Shown piece after piece: positions 1-7,481 of a DNA stretch of 16,798 nucleotides. Both the position numbers and the translations under genes were made by a program. The stretch lies in NCBI GenBank assembly GCA_013791675.1, contig VMTI01000112.1, positions 1-16,798 on the forward strand, given 5' to 3'. This DNA is from a bacterium. Its GTDB lineage: Bacteria > CG03. The first letter of the stretch is position 1. Each line of letters opens with the position of its first letter. The notes below the pieces were generated by a model. It ran no database searches and had not been told where the DNA came from. It was given only the letters and a program-made list of their open reading frames with translations.

Positions 1-914
1 CCCGTTATAAAAGTCGTCCTTATCGCGGCCCCGGGAATATGTTTTCTGATAGATTCTATAAGTTTCTCCGTTTCTTCAAATGGGCGGCGGTTCATTTTTT
101 TCAATATAACGCTGTCCGTGTGCTGAATGGGTATATCAAAATAACGGGCAACTTTGGGAAGAGACGCTATTTTTTTTATAAGCCCCTCACTGACGTGAGA
201 GGGATGCATATAAAGCGTCCTTATGCGGCGGATTGATTTTATGCCGCTGAGCCTTTCCAAAAGATTTCCCAGCGCTCGGCCGGACGGGTCATTGCCATAG
301 AAAGCGGTGTCATTGGCAATTAGAATCAGCTCCTTAATACCCATTTTCGCCAAAGCCGCAGCTTCGGTTAATATATCTTTGACGCTCCTGGATCTGTAAT
401 TTCCTCTGAGTTTCGGTATCATGCAATAGCTGCAGTGATTGGAACAACCCTCAGCTATTTTTATATACGCATATGACGCCGGCGTGGATATAAGACGCGG
501 GAACGAAGCCCCTGCTATAAAATCCGCTTTCCCAACGCGCAAGAAATGTTTTTTGCCATCAAGTTTTTTCAAAATACCGCCTATGTACCTGTAATCCGAG
601 CTTCCGGCGACGGAATCTATTCGGGGGAATTTCTTAAACAGTTCTTTTCCCTCAAGCTGGCCGAGACAGCCGCATATTACGAACTTGGCTCCGGGAGATA
701 TTTTTTTAGAAAGACGACGGATTTCAGTCTTTGACTCTTCGCGAGCCTCGCGCGTAAAAGCGCAGGTGTTTAAAACCACCGCATCAGCTTCTTCCGGAAA
801 AGCCGTCAGTGCCCAGCCTTCAGAACCAAGCAAACCGGCGGCGGTTTCGGTATCCACTAAATTTTTAGCGCAGCCCAGCGAAACAAAATTAACTTTTTTC
901 ACATCCGGAGACAT
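1..914 (-). CDS. rimO: RimO, ribosomal protein S12 methylthiotransferase (N-terminal part)
   Basis: Radical SAM enzyme that adds a methylthio group to an aspartate of ribosomal protein S12 in the cytoplasm. The 304 residues in the window begin MSPDVKKVNFVSLGCAKNLV; SLGCAKNLVDTE is the RimO version of the UPF0004 N-terminus. The three Cys expected for the auxiliary [4Fe-4S] cluster are C15, C51 (NTCAF) and C83 (CGCLGQ). The radical SAM motif CSNHCSYC is at 157-164, followed by IPKLRG and the RimO-typical LIANDTAFYG. The C-terminal part, including the TRAM domain, lies outside the window. The start ATG at 914-912 comes one base after the TGA of the CCA-GT gene, so the two are probably co-transcribed and translationally coupled. 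No strong Shine-Dalgarno sequence is visible. RimO is preferred over MiaB because of the SLGCAKNLVDTE signature and the radical SAM context. Confidence 0.93.
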   Translation of the reverse strand, partial: MSPDVKKVNFVSLGCAKNLVDTETAAGLLGSEGWALTAFPEEADAVVLNTCAFTREAREESKTEIRRLSKKISPGAKFVICGCLGQLEGKELFKKFPRIDSVAGSSDYRYIGGILKKLDGKKHFLRVGKADFIAGASFPRLISTPASYAYIKIAEGCSNHCSYCMIPKLRGNYRSRSVKDILTEAAALAKMGIKELILIANDTAFYGNDPSGRALGNLLERLSGIKSIRRIRTLYMHPSHVSEGLIKKIASLPKVARYFDIPIQHTDSVILKKMNRRPFEETEKLIESIRKHIPGAAIRTTFIT

Positions 915-915
915 G

Positions 916-2979
916 TCACGAAAACCTGACCCTGAGAGCTTCAAGCACCGCTTTGATACCGTCGAGGGGACGGATTTTTTTGCCCTCTTCCTCTGAACGG
1001 GGGGCATAATCTATCGGCATCTCTATAATTTTAACACCGTTTTTCAAAAGTCTTGAGGTTATCTCGGCTTCTATTTCAAAACCGCGGGAACGCAAATCGT
1101 ATGACTTAAGCAGGTCCGCGCGCACAACCTTATAACAGGTGTATGCGTCGGTCACGCGCGACATAAAAATAGCGCTTATGAACATTGATACAAAGCGGTT
1201 GCCCAAAAAATAATTCATATAAAGAACAGGATTTTTTTTGAGAAATCTGGAGCCGTAAACAGCATCCAGCTCCTCCTTCATCGCATACTCAACAATGCCG
1301 CGGAGCTGGCTGAAATCATATTCCAAATCGGCATCCTGCACTGCGATATATTTGCCCCGGGCTCGGGCTATGCCGCTTATGAGCGCGGCGCCTTTCCCCA
1401 TGTTTTTTTTGTGGCTTATTACACTGACTTTATAACGCGCCGCTATTTCGGCGGTTCTATCCACAGAGCCGTCGTCAACAACGAGCGCTTCCCATGAACC
1501 CGGAAGGCCTTTCAATTTTTCAAGAACCTTCGCTATACCCGCCTCCTCATTATAAGCCGGTATGAGCACGCTGACATCCAGAAGCGGCACTCTATCTTTT
1601 ATTTCTTTCGCATATTCCACAGCTTCTTCCTTTGTTTTTATCTTCTCCGCGGCTCTCGCCTCTTCCACCGCCTCAATAATTCTGCCCACAAGCCGCCCCG
1701 CGGGAATTCCGAGTTGCGTCATGATATCATGTCCGCTTAAAAGCGGCGGCCTGTTTATTTTTTTCTCCCTGAAATAAACGCGCAGGATTTTTTCCGTAAA
1801 TTTTTCCTGATTTACCATTTCCGCGAATCTTCCGGGAGCCGTCTCATAGGAATATCTGTCGCAAAAAGCCGTAAAAACCGCGGCTATATGCGCAGATGAT
1901 GAAAAAGCCCTGAAAAAGCGGTAAAAAGCCCGCTCTGTCGAGCTGGCGCTCATATTTGACGGCCTCATGTGATGATAAACCGCCTCCGAAACAAACTTCA
2001 TGTCGTTTTTGCTGCTTTTGAGTTTCCTCATTATATTTCTCGCGAGGAAGCTTCCTATTCTTTCATGGCCGAAAAAACGCAGGCGCCCCGAAACCCTGGA
2101 GGCGGCCTCGGGTTTCCCGATATCGTGCAGCAGGCATGATATTTTTGTTAAAATAATCCGGCGTCGGTCAAAATATTTATTCAAATCTTCTCTGAATTCG
2201 GGGAAACGTTTAAAATTTTCCGCCATCACCTTTTCCTCAAATTTTCTGACCGTCTCAAGCGAATGCTCCCATAAACCGCCTTTATGATAATAATTGTCAG
2301 ACCGGTCGCTGAAAGCCGCAAACTCGGAAAAGGTGGCGTCAAAAAGGCCTGCTGAATATATTTCATCTAACCTTCCTGCCGATTGCGGGTCGGCAAGGAT
2401 GAAGAAAATCTCATCTCTTATTCTCTCTCCGGCGGAAGAAGAAATAAGCGAAACATTTTTCTTGATCTGGCAAAGCGTGCCCGGATCAATCTTTCCTCCT
2501 ATGCGGGAAGCTATTCTGAAAGCCCTGTACAGGCGCAGGGGGTCTTCCTTAAACACATCGGGGCTGATCATGCGTATTATTTTTGCTTTCAGGTCTTTAA
2601 TGCCGCCGGTAGGATCCAAATAATGTTTTGGTTCGCTCCACTCGGAGACGCCCACAGCCACGGCGTCCACCGTGAAATCCCTTTTCAGCAAATCGCTTTT
2701 TATGTCGCCCCTCAGGGGGGAAATATCCAAATACCACTCATGGGCCTTTTGCAGCACTATTCTGAACACCTGCCGTTCACTGTCAAGCACAAAATAAGGA
2801 GCTGAAAAAATATTTGAAAGTTCTTTAACCGCCTTGGGCAAATTGCCCGGAATTACCAGGTCTATATCGCGAGAAACTCTTCCCATCAGCAAATCTCTTA
2901 CGGCTCCGCCCACAATATACGAACCCGGATATTTTTCGGCAATCAGCTTCAGTTCATATATGGGGTCAGGTCTTGACAT
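916..2979 (-). CDS. CCA-adding-type nucleotidyltransferase/HD protein fused to a GT2 glycosyltransferase
   Basis: A 687-residue, apparently two-function cytoplasmic protein. Residues 1-220 are a class II CCA/poly(A) polymerase head: VGGAVRD at 23-29, the metal-binding pair in RDIDLV at 37-42, and EDPLRLYRAFRIAS at 145-158. Residues 230-460 hold an HD-type domain (WEHS at 237-240, LLHDIGKP at 283-290) and the usual end of such enzymes, VEEARAAEKIKTKEEAVEYA. Residues 466-687 form a complete GT2 domain of the dolichyl-phosphate-mannose-synthase-like kind: SVLIPAYNEE, VDDGS at 501-505, QDADLEYD around 548-555, and the late RSEEEGKKIRPLDGI motif. No membrane segments are seen. The reading frame is open across the junction near codon 463. 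The first residues, MSRPDP, are encoded by the inverted repeat of the neighbouring transposon. The only other in-frame starts ahead of the GG motif are CTG or a GTG directly adjacent to it. tRNA 3'-end repair and sugar transfer to a lipid or surface polymer are inferred from family membership. Confidence 0.88.
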   Translation of the reverse strand: MSRPDPIYELKLIAEKYPGSYIVGGAVRDLLMGRVSRDIDLVIPGNLPKAVKELSNIFSAPYFVLDSERQVFRIVLQKAHEWYLDISPLRGDIKSDLLKRDFTVDAVAVGVSEWSEPKHYLDPTGGIKDLKAKIIRMISPDVFKEDPLRLYRAFRIASRIGGKIDPGTLCQIKKNVSLISSSAGERIRDEIFFILADPQSAGRLDEIYSAGLFDATFSEFAAFSDRSDNYYHKGGLWEHSLETVRKFEEKVMAENFKRFPEFREDLNKYFDRRRIILTKISCLLHDIGKPEAASRVSGRLRFFGHERIGSFLARNIMRKLKSSKNDMKFVSEAVYHHMRPSNMSASSTERAFYRFFRAFSSSAHIAAVFTAFCDRYSYETAPGRFAEMVNQEKFTEKILRVYFREKKINRPPLLSGHDIMTQLGIPAGRLVGRIIEAVEEARAAEKIKTKEEAVEYAKEIKDRVPLLDVSVLIPAYNEEAGIAKVLEKLKGLPGSWEALVVDDGSVDRTAEIAARYKVSVISHKKNMGKGAALISGIARARGKYIAVQDADLEYDFSQLRGIVEYAMKEELDAVYGSRFLKKNPVLYMNYFLGNRFVSMFISAIFMSRVTDAYTCYKVVRADLLKSYDLRSRGFEIEAEITSRLLKNGVKIIEMPIDYAPRSEEEGKKIRPLDGIKAVLEALRVRFS

Positions 2980-2987
2980 TTGACATA
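2961..2987. repeat. Left terminal inverted repeat; carries the start codon of the CCA-GT gene
   Basis: Read on the minus strand, the repeat is TA, TGTCAA, ATGTCAA, GACCTGACCCCA: two near-tandem ATGTCAA heptamers followed by a GTCA(AGACC)TGAC mini-hairpin. The ATG of the second heptamer (2979-2977) starts the CCA-GT protein and the rest of the repeat encodes SRPDP. The ATG of the first heptamer (2986) opens a frame that ends after six codons. On the plus strand the repeat contains two TTGACA hexamers, identical to the sigma-70 -35 consensus and pointing into the element. Confidence 0.9.
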
Positions 2988-2993
2988 CTCTAT

Positions 2994-3944
2994 TTACCGC
3001 AGAGCCGCGGTCTCGATAGAGTCCAATAATTCTTTTATGCCGGATCTGTGCGCAATTGACTCAAATCTTGAAGCGCATTTGCTTATTGTGCTGTAATGCA
3101 TCTTACCGAACAGCTCCGCTATATCTTTCAATTTCATATCCGTGTGTTTCCGTAGAAGATATATCGCGGCCTGTCGCGCCAGGCACGGATTTTTCAGCAA
3201 TTTTTCCGCTGTCACTCCGCAAACTCGAGCAGTTTCATTTATTATTGCGACCTTGGAATTTCTTATCTTTATTTTCCGGCGGCCGCTTATCTCACCGTTG
3301 AGAGATTTGCCTCCGGCGGCGCGAATTTTTTTCATCTTATCTGTAAAGTCATGGCCTCCTATCACAAACTGGCCATAGATGAGTTTTTTCATTTCCTCGC
3401 TATCATCAAGGCCGCAAAACTCAGAATATTTCCCGGCTGATTCTGTCGGCGAGGCGCCGAAACTCTCAAGCACAAAACCCGGCGTTGAAACAGAACTGGC
3501 CGCGCGACCGGAATATTCGGCGAAACTGCTCCATATGTAATCCTGCGGGCTTTTAACCATTTTCGCTCTCACAGGGTTCAAATGTATATACCTGCTTAAG
3601 CGGAGCAGATAATTGTCTTTATCCACTAGAAGCGCTTTATAACGTCCCTGGAAAACATGCCCTGTGCGGAGATGTCTGCTATTGTAATACACACTGTATG
3701 CCGTTTGAACATAATGCATCAAACGCGTCAAATTAGCGCGAGGTGTTTCAAGAAGAAGATGATAGTGATTCGGCATCAGTACGTAAGCATAGACGATTGC
3801 ACCGTATCTAGGCTTCGCTCTTTTTATAATATTCAGGAATTTTTTATAATCCGCATCGTCCCTGAATATCTTTCCCTTATCATCGCCCCTTGAAATCACA
3901 TGATAAACGGCTCCGGGATATTCAATTCTTATTGGACGGCTCAT
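2994..3944 (-). CDS. Y1/IS200-like (REP-associated) transposase with DnaA domain IV-like C-terminus
   Basis: Single-strand HUH nuclease of the Y1_Tnp/TnpA_REP group, 316 residues. The N-terminus RIEYPGAVYHVISRGD is typical of RAYT proteins. The HUH metal site is HYH at 60-62 inside VLMPNHYHLLLE. The catalytic tyrosine is expected in the following helix, YVQTAYSVYYNSRH (78-91), and FQGRY and YIHLNPVRA are family motifs. Residues about 235-295 resemble the DNA-binding domain IV of DnaA: LARQAAIYLLRKHTDMKLKDIAELFG, then HYSTISKC at the position of the DnaA DHTTVLHA signature. This tail could recognise the terminal repeats, which is inference. The gene is complete and looks intact. No Shine-Dalgarno sequence precedes ATG 3944. 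A TTGACA inside the right repeat (3978-3973) with a 17-base spacer to TAAAAA (3955-3950) could drive it, but this is weak. Confidence 0.93.
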   Translation of the reverse strand: MSRPIRIEYPGAVYHVISRGDDKGKIFRDDADYKKFLNIIKRAKPRYGAIVYAYVLMPNHYHLLLETPRANLTRLMHYVQTAYSVYYNSRHLRTGHVFQGRYKALLVDKDNYLLRLSRYIHLNPVRAKMVKSPQDYIWSSFAEYSGRAASSVSTPGFVLESFGASPTESAGKYSEFCGLDDSEEMKKLIYGQFVIGGHDFTDKMKKIRAAGGKSLNGEISGRRKIKIRNSKVAIINETARVCGVTAEKLLKNPCLARQAAIYLLRKHTDMKLKDIAELFGKMHYSTISKCASRFESIAHRSGIKELLDSIETAALR

Positions 3945-3963
3945 GGCTTTTTTTAATACTTAT

Positions 3964-3990
3964 TATGTCAAATGTCAAGACCTGACCCCA
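3964..3990. repeat. Right terminal inverted repeat; carries the stop codon of the OppF-like gene
   Basis: Exact inverted copy of the left repeat over 27 bases; the match breaks at the next base on both sides. In the OppF-like frame the repeat encodes the last residues, GSGLDI, and the TGA at 3970-3968. Two inward-facing TTGACA hexamers (3978-3973 and 3971-3966) point toward the transposase gene. Confidence 0.9.
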
Positions 3991-4747
3991 CTGATTTTAG
4001 CTGACGGACATAGGGATGCTTAGGGCGGCCGAACACTTCCCACGTATCGCCGCTTTCAACGATTTCACCGTCTTTCATAACATACATTCTTTCCGATATA
4101 ATTTCGGCCAGCACAAGATCATGCGTTATAAAAAGCATGGCCGTGCCGTAGCGGGCGTTGATTTTTTTAAACAGCTTTATAAGTGAGGCCGCCGTAGAAA
4201 CATCCAGTGAAGATGTAACCTCATCCAGCACCAGGTACGAAGGGAACATCGCGAAACTCCGCGCCGCGGCAAGCCTCTGGCGCTGGCCGCCGGAAAGACA
4301 TCCCGGGCGGGATGAGGCAAGTTTTATATCAAGAGAAAATTCCGAAAAAATGTTTTCGACAGATGAAAGCTCGGGAGGCATTTTCTCGCCGAGCCGCATT
4401 CTGTTTTTCACGGCCTCTTTTATAATAAATCCGCTTTTCAGCATGGGATTAAGACTTTCGTGCGGATTCTGAAAAACAATGCCTACTTTTGAAGCCCTCC
4501 TCAGCGGGCTGTACTTTTCAAGTGCCGTTCCCTCTATAAAAACTCCCCCCGAATCAGGCGGGATGAGCCCTGATATTATCCTTGCCAAAGTTGTCTTGCC
4601 GCAGCCGGACTCACCCACCAGAGAAACAATCTCTCCCGCGCCGATTGTCATATTTATATTTCCGCAGGCTTCTTTCGCTTTGCCGCGCGAAAAAAAAGGC
4701 CCCTTTTCCGTGTAAAAAGTCTTGCTTATGTTTTTGAGTTCTATCAT
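3968..4747 (-). CDS. OppF/DppF-like ABC transporter ATP-binding protein
   Basis: Nucleotide-binding subunit of a peptide/nickel-type ABC importer, working at the inner face of the membrane. It has 259 residues: Walker A GESGCGKTT at 45-53, Q-loop in VFQNPHESLNP at 91-101, signature LSGGQRQR at 151-158, Walker B YLVLDE at 171-176 with SSLD in the D-loop, H-loop H209 (FITHD), and the family tail EVFGRPKHPYVRQL. The extended oligo-HPY C-terminus of the partner ATPase is absent, so this is the F-type subunit. Its ATG overlaps the stop of the OppD-like gene (ATGA at 4747-4744). The final six residues and the stop codon come from the transposon inverted repeat, so the original C-terminus was replaced or slightly shortened; all catalytic motifs remain. 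No permease or substrate-binding protein is in the window, so the substrate is unknown. Confidence 0.92.
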   Translation of the reverse strand: MIELKNISKTFYTEKGPFFSRGKAKEACGNINMTIGAGEIVSLVGESGCGKTTLARIISGLIPPDSGGVFIEGTALEKYSPLRRASKVGIVFQNPHESLNPMLKSGFIIKEAVKNRMRLGEKMPPELSSVENIFSEFSLDIKLASSRPGCLSGGQRQRLAAARSFAMFPSYLVLDEVTSSLDVSTAASLIKLFKKINARYGTAMLFITHDLVLAEIISERMYVMKDGEIVESGDTWEVFGRPKHPYVRQLKSVGSGLDI

Positions 4748-5715
4748 CGCTGCTCGGACACTTCGTCGGGCCCTGCGTTAAAACATCTCACCTTGTGATA
4801 AGTTCTCATAAGCGGCACCTTTCCAAGACATAGTTCGCCGGCATAAGAACATCTCGAATAAAAAGGGCAGCCGGAAGCCGGCGCCGATAAATCGGGCGAA
4901 TCTCCGGGAATAACTCCGAGTTCCCGCCCTGGGCGTGGAATGCACCTGATAAGCGCGTCTGTATAAGGATGAAGAGGGTTTTTGAAAAGCTCACCGCACG
5001 GCGCGTCCTCCACAAGAATGCCCCCGTAAAAAACAGCCGCCCGCGAAGTGAGATACTTTATCAGAGAAAGATTGTGAGAAACAAAAAGCAGTGTCAGTGA
5101 TTCTTTTTCAACTAATTTTTTTATGAGCTTCAGTATCTCAAATTGCGATATGGCGTCAAGAGATGTTGTCGGTTCATCCGCCAAAAGAATACGCGCGCCC
5201 GACGCCAGAGCCATCGCGAACTGCAGACGCTGAAGCTGTCCGCCGGAAAGATTGTGCGGAAACATTTCCGGAATTCTCTCGTCAAGGCCGCAGGTTTCAA
5301 GAAGCTCATGAGCCTCGCGGCGGCATCCGTAGAGGCGGATAGTTTCATCAAGCTGCCGGCCTATTTTTATAACGGGATTGAAAGCCGCGTAAGGGTGCTG
5401 AAATATCATAGAAATTCCGCCCCGCCGAAGAACGCGAAGTTCCGGCGGCGTCATTTTCAGTATATCACATCCGTCATATAAAATTTCCCCCGAGACGCTG
5501 TCTATCTCCCACGGATTAAAAAGCCGCAGTATGCTTTTAAGCAGCGTGGATTTGCCGCACCCCGATTCGCCGGCTATGCCGAGCGCTTCTCCTTCATTAA
5601 CGCTTAATGACACATCGGACATGGCGTAAACTCTGCCCATTACCCTGTGCCTGTAAACGACAGAAAGATTTTTTATTTCCAGAATCGCGCCGCTGCCTGA
5701 GCTGTTTTTTTTCAT
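4744..5715 (-). CDS. OppD/DppD-like ABC transporter ATP-binding protein with C-terminal Cys cluster
   Basis: Partner ATPase of the OppF-like protein, 323 residues. Walker A is GESGCGKST at 49-57, the signature LSGGQLQR at 156-163, Walker B ILLADEP at 176-182 followed by TTSLD, and the H-loop H214, here in SHN. The tail (about 240-311) is an oligo-HPY extension with KNPLHPYTDALI and four cysteines, C283, C289, C296 and C311 (CX5CX6CX14C). This arrangement is known in DppD-type subunits, where it can hold an iron-sulfur cluster. Start and stop codons overlap the genes on both sides by four bases (ATGA), so it is tightly coupled to the Memo gene and the OppF-like gene. The first ten residues are polar linker. 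Which molecule is transported cannot be told from the ATPases. Confidence 0.92.
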   Translation of the reverse strand: MKKNSSGSGAILEIKNLSVVYRHRVMGRVYAMSDVSLSVNEGEALGIAGESGCGKSTLLKSILRLFNPWEIDSVSGEILYDGCDILKMTPPELRVLRRGGISMIFQHPYAAFNPVIKIGRQLDETIRLYGCRREAHELLETCGLDERIPEMFPHNLSGGQLQRLQFAMALASGARILLADEPTTSLDAISQFEILKLIKKLVEKESLTLLFVSHNLSLIKYLTSRAAVFYGGILVEDAPCGELFKNPLHPYTDALIRCIPRPGRELGVIPGDSPDLSAPASGCPFYSRCSYAGELCLGKVPLMRTYHKVRCFNAGPDEVSEQR

Positions 5716-6545
5716 CTAAAAGCGTAAGCGGCGTATCCGACAGCCGCTAAATCATCCCCCGAAACCGAAGAGGAAGTGTTATAATAAAGTTTTTCCGGCG
5801 ACGCGCCGCGGAGCGCGAACATAAGCGCCATTACCGGGCCGAGCCCGCACATGCTTATTCCATTGTCATGAACCGTCTTAAAAAGTCCTTCAGTATCCAT
5901 AGCAAGTATTTTCTTTTCAGCAAGCGCGTCCTGTTTTTCCGCCCAGCCCGCGGCATTCATGCCCGAGGGCGGCATCTGGCCGTATCCGGGGCCGCAATGC
6001 GTAAAATCAGATGACGCAACAATGAGAGCTCCGGGAAAAACTTCTATTGTTTTAGCCAGCGCCGCACCGAGCGCGCGGGCGCTTTCAACGCTATAATCAT
6101 ACATGGAAATTGGCGTTATTTTAACATCGGAGTTGCGCCTTAAAAGAAAAGGGAGCTGCACTTCTATTGAATGCTCTCTCATGTGAGAAACTACATCCGT
6201 TTTCAATGAAGGCATATTTTTGGAAAGCTCTTTTGCGAATTCAGCGTCGCATTCGGCGCATCCGTTGGGAACAATCCATGTCCCGCCGCCGAACAAAGAA
6301 AGAGCGCTCCCCGCTCCCGCGTGATTTACTCCCAAAATAATAACTCTTTCCGGAATAGGAGCGCTGTAGGCATACGCCTGCGTCAGGCCGGAATAAACAT
6401 AACCCGCGTGGGGGACAATGACACCCCTGCATTTTTTCGCTTTAATATTTTTTCCCGCCTTAGCTAAAAAATTATCTATCATTTTCAGAAGTTCTTTTTC
6501 TTCGCCGGGATAAAAACTTCCCGCGAAAGCAGGATTCCTTATCAT
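5712..6545 (-). CDS. amrB: Memo-family protein (AmmeMemoRadiSam system protein B)
   Basis: 277 residues, full length for the Memo family, whose fold is related to class III extradiol dioxygenases. The N-terminus IRNPAFAGSFYPG is the family signature. The conserved pocket residues can be placed at H46 (IVPHAGYVYSG), H75 (GVNHAG), H125 (REHSIEVQLPF) and C233 (MCGLGPV), with SSDFTH at 178-183. There is no signal peptide, so this copy is cytoplasmic, unlike the lipoprotein copy encoded about 1.2 kb upstream. A strong Shine-Dalgarno GGGAGGAG precedes ATG 6545, and the stop overlaps the OppD-like start (ATGA). In many genomes Memo, AMMECR1 and a radical SAM enzyme are encoded together; the joint reaction is not settled, so no substrate is claimed here. 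Confidence 0.92.
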   Translation of the reverse strand: MIRNPAFAGSFYPGEEKELLKMIDNFLAKAGKNIKAKKCRGVIVPHAGYVYSGLTQAYAYSAPIPERVIILGVNHAGAGSALSLFGGGTWIVPNGCAECDAEFAKELSKNMPSLKTDVVSHMREHSIEVQLPFLLRRNSDVKITPISMYDYSVESARALGAALAKTIEVFPGALIVASSDFTHCGPGYGQMPPSGMNAAGWAEKQDALAEKKILAMDTEGLFKTVHDNGISMCGLGPVMALMFALRGASPEKLYYNTSSSVSGDDLAAVGYAAYAFR

Positions 6546-6613
6546 TTTCTCCTCCCGTGCGATGATGTCTCATCGGCTTTTTTAAATTTGCTCAGAGCGT
6601 CCGCGCGCCTCAT
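6542..6613 (-). CDS. Possible 23-residue ORF in the radical SAM/Memo gap
   Basis: Starting at ATG 6613 a short frame encodes MRRADALSKFKKADETSS followed by HGRRK. It ends with a TGA that overlaps the Memo ATG in the same ATGA fashion as the downstream genes. An AGGAG lies ten bases before its ATG, at the end of the radical SAM gene. It could be a coupling mini-gene that carries ribosomes across the 72-base gap, or chance. The composition is very basic and no family is recognised. The Memo gene has its own strong ribosome binding site and does not need it. Confidence 0.2.
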   Translation of the reverse strand: MRRADALSKFKKADETSSHGRRK

Positions 6614-6617
6614 AATC

Positions 6618-7481
6618 TCAAAGCTCCTGAGTGAAGACTTTCGTAAAACCCAGCTCATCAGCGTATTGCACTATTTCGCCGTACTCTTCCGCATTAAGAC
6701 GGCGGCCGATGACGGGATGCCGAAGAGCCGCCTCATGGCAGGGATGATACTGGCTCATGATGCTCAAATGCACATCACCGAGCTCTTCCATAATCCATTC
6801 CAGCGCTTTTTTTGAATTCTCTTCCTCTCCCGGAAGAACCATATGCCTGATAAGCATCCCGGAAACAGCAATATCATTTTTGATTTTTAAATCCCCCGCC
6901 TGCCGTTTCATTTCGATAAGCGCCTTTTTGTTGACTTCGGCGTAATCTGAAACATCGCTGTATTTTTCCGAACACTCCCGTGAAGCGAATTTCGCGTCGG
7001 GCATATAAATATCAATAATGCCCTCCAGGCTTTTCAGCGTTTCCACTCTTTCATAACCGGAACTGTTGTACACTACGGGAATCTTCATGCCTCTTTCTCC
7101 GGCTTTAATGAGCGCGCTTTTTATCTCGGGGGCGTAATGCGTCGGTGTCACAAGATTAATATTGTGAGCGCCTTTCTCTTCAAGCTCCAGCATCTTACCT
7201 ACGAGGGTGCCTTCATCAATGTCAATTCCGTTATTGAAATGACTGATGGGATAATTCTGGCAGAATATACATTTGAGCGAACAGCCCGAAAAAAAAATTG
7301 TTCCCGAACCGCCGTCACCCGAAATGGGCGGCTCCTCTCCGAAATGAAGATTACAGGCAGCTATACGTAATCCCGCAGCGCCGCAGGAGCCCCTTTCAAA
7401 AGGCCTCCCCGCGCCGCATTGGCGGGGACATACGGCACAAGCGTCTTGTTTATTTTTTTTGATCGTGATTTTTAATAATTC
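6618..7481 (-). CDS. PflX-like radical SAM protein (start codon unclear)
   Basis: Radical SAM protein of the PflX (COG1313) kind, about 287 residues. The open frame begins directly after the TAA of the lipoprotein gene and shows, in order, CAVCPRQC (7439-7416), GSCGAAG, LHFGEEPPISG, the radical SAM motif CSLKCIFC (7283-7260), HNINLVTPTHY, YNSSGYE, DIYMPDAKF, IRHMVLPG and SIMSQYHPCHEA. It is therefore complete in content. No ATG, GTG or TTG exists in frame before ATG 7193, which lies after the essential cysteines, so a call starting there would produce an enzyme without its cluster. Possible real starts are ATC 7469 or 7463, or ATG 7497 in another frame with a one-base slip in the A8 run at 7453-7460. 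It sits between two Memo genes and probably takes the radical SAM role of the AMMECR1/Memo system, which is inference. Confidence 0.85.
   Translation of the reverse strand, partial: ELLKITIKKNKQDACAVCPRQCGAGRPFERGSCGAAGLRIAACNLHFGEEPPISGDGGSGTIFFSGCSLKCIFCQNYPISHFNNGIDIDEGTLVGKMLELEEKGAHNINLVTPTHYAPEIKSALIKAGERGMKIPVVYNSSGYERVETLKSLEGIIDIYMPDAKFASRECSEKYSDVSDYAEVNKKALIEMKRQAGDLKIKNDIAVSGMLIRHMVLPGEEENSKKALEWIMEELGDVHLSIMSQYHPCHEAALRHPVIGRRLNAEEYGEIVQYADELGFTKVFTQEL
7453..7460 (-). other. A8 run, possible slippage or indel site
   Basis: On the minus strand eight adenines follow CACGATC. ATG 7497 opens a frame (MRRGIRIIKNHDQKK) that enters this run. Losing one A, or a +1 slip, moves it into the radical SAM frame just ahead of the first cysteine cluster. 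Transcriptional slippage on A8-A9 runs is established in bacteria; an assembly indel would look the same. Confidence 0.4.

Larger units (their letters stand above)
2961..3990. mobile_element. RAYT-like Y1 transposase element with 27-bp perfect terminal inverted repeats
   Basis: A compact 1030-bp unit. Two identical 27-bp sequences in inverted orientation (2961-2987 and 3964-3990) enclose a single transposase gene with almost no other DNA: 6 bases on one side and 19 on the other. No target-site duplication is visible outside the repeats, as expected for Y1 HUH enzymes. The element lies between the OppF-like gene and the CCA-GT gene, and its ends supply codons to both. Joining the flanks without the element would leave the OppF frame running on into the CCA frame without a stop. 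The insertion therefore probably involved loss of a few host bases. Confidence 0.85.

Noticed and set aside
685..996. 103-codon plus-strand frame
   Set aside because: Antisense to the RimO and CCA-GT genes, both of which have clear family motifs on the minus strand.
1457..3627. DnaA-box-like sequences CTATCCACA (1457-1465) and TTATCCACT (3619-3627)
   Set aside because: Two isolated one-mismatch sites inside coding regions, far apart; no sign of an origin.
2961..3990. CRISPR or integron attachment interpretation of the paired repeats
   Set aside because: Only two copies, inverted, enclosing a Y1 transposase; no spacers, cas genes or integrase.
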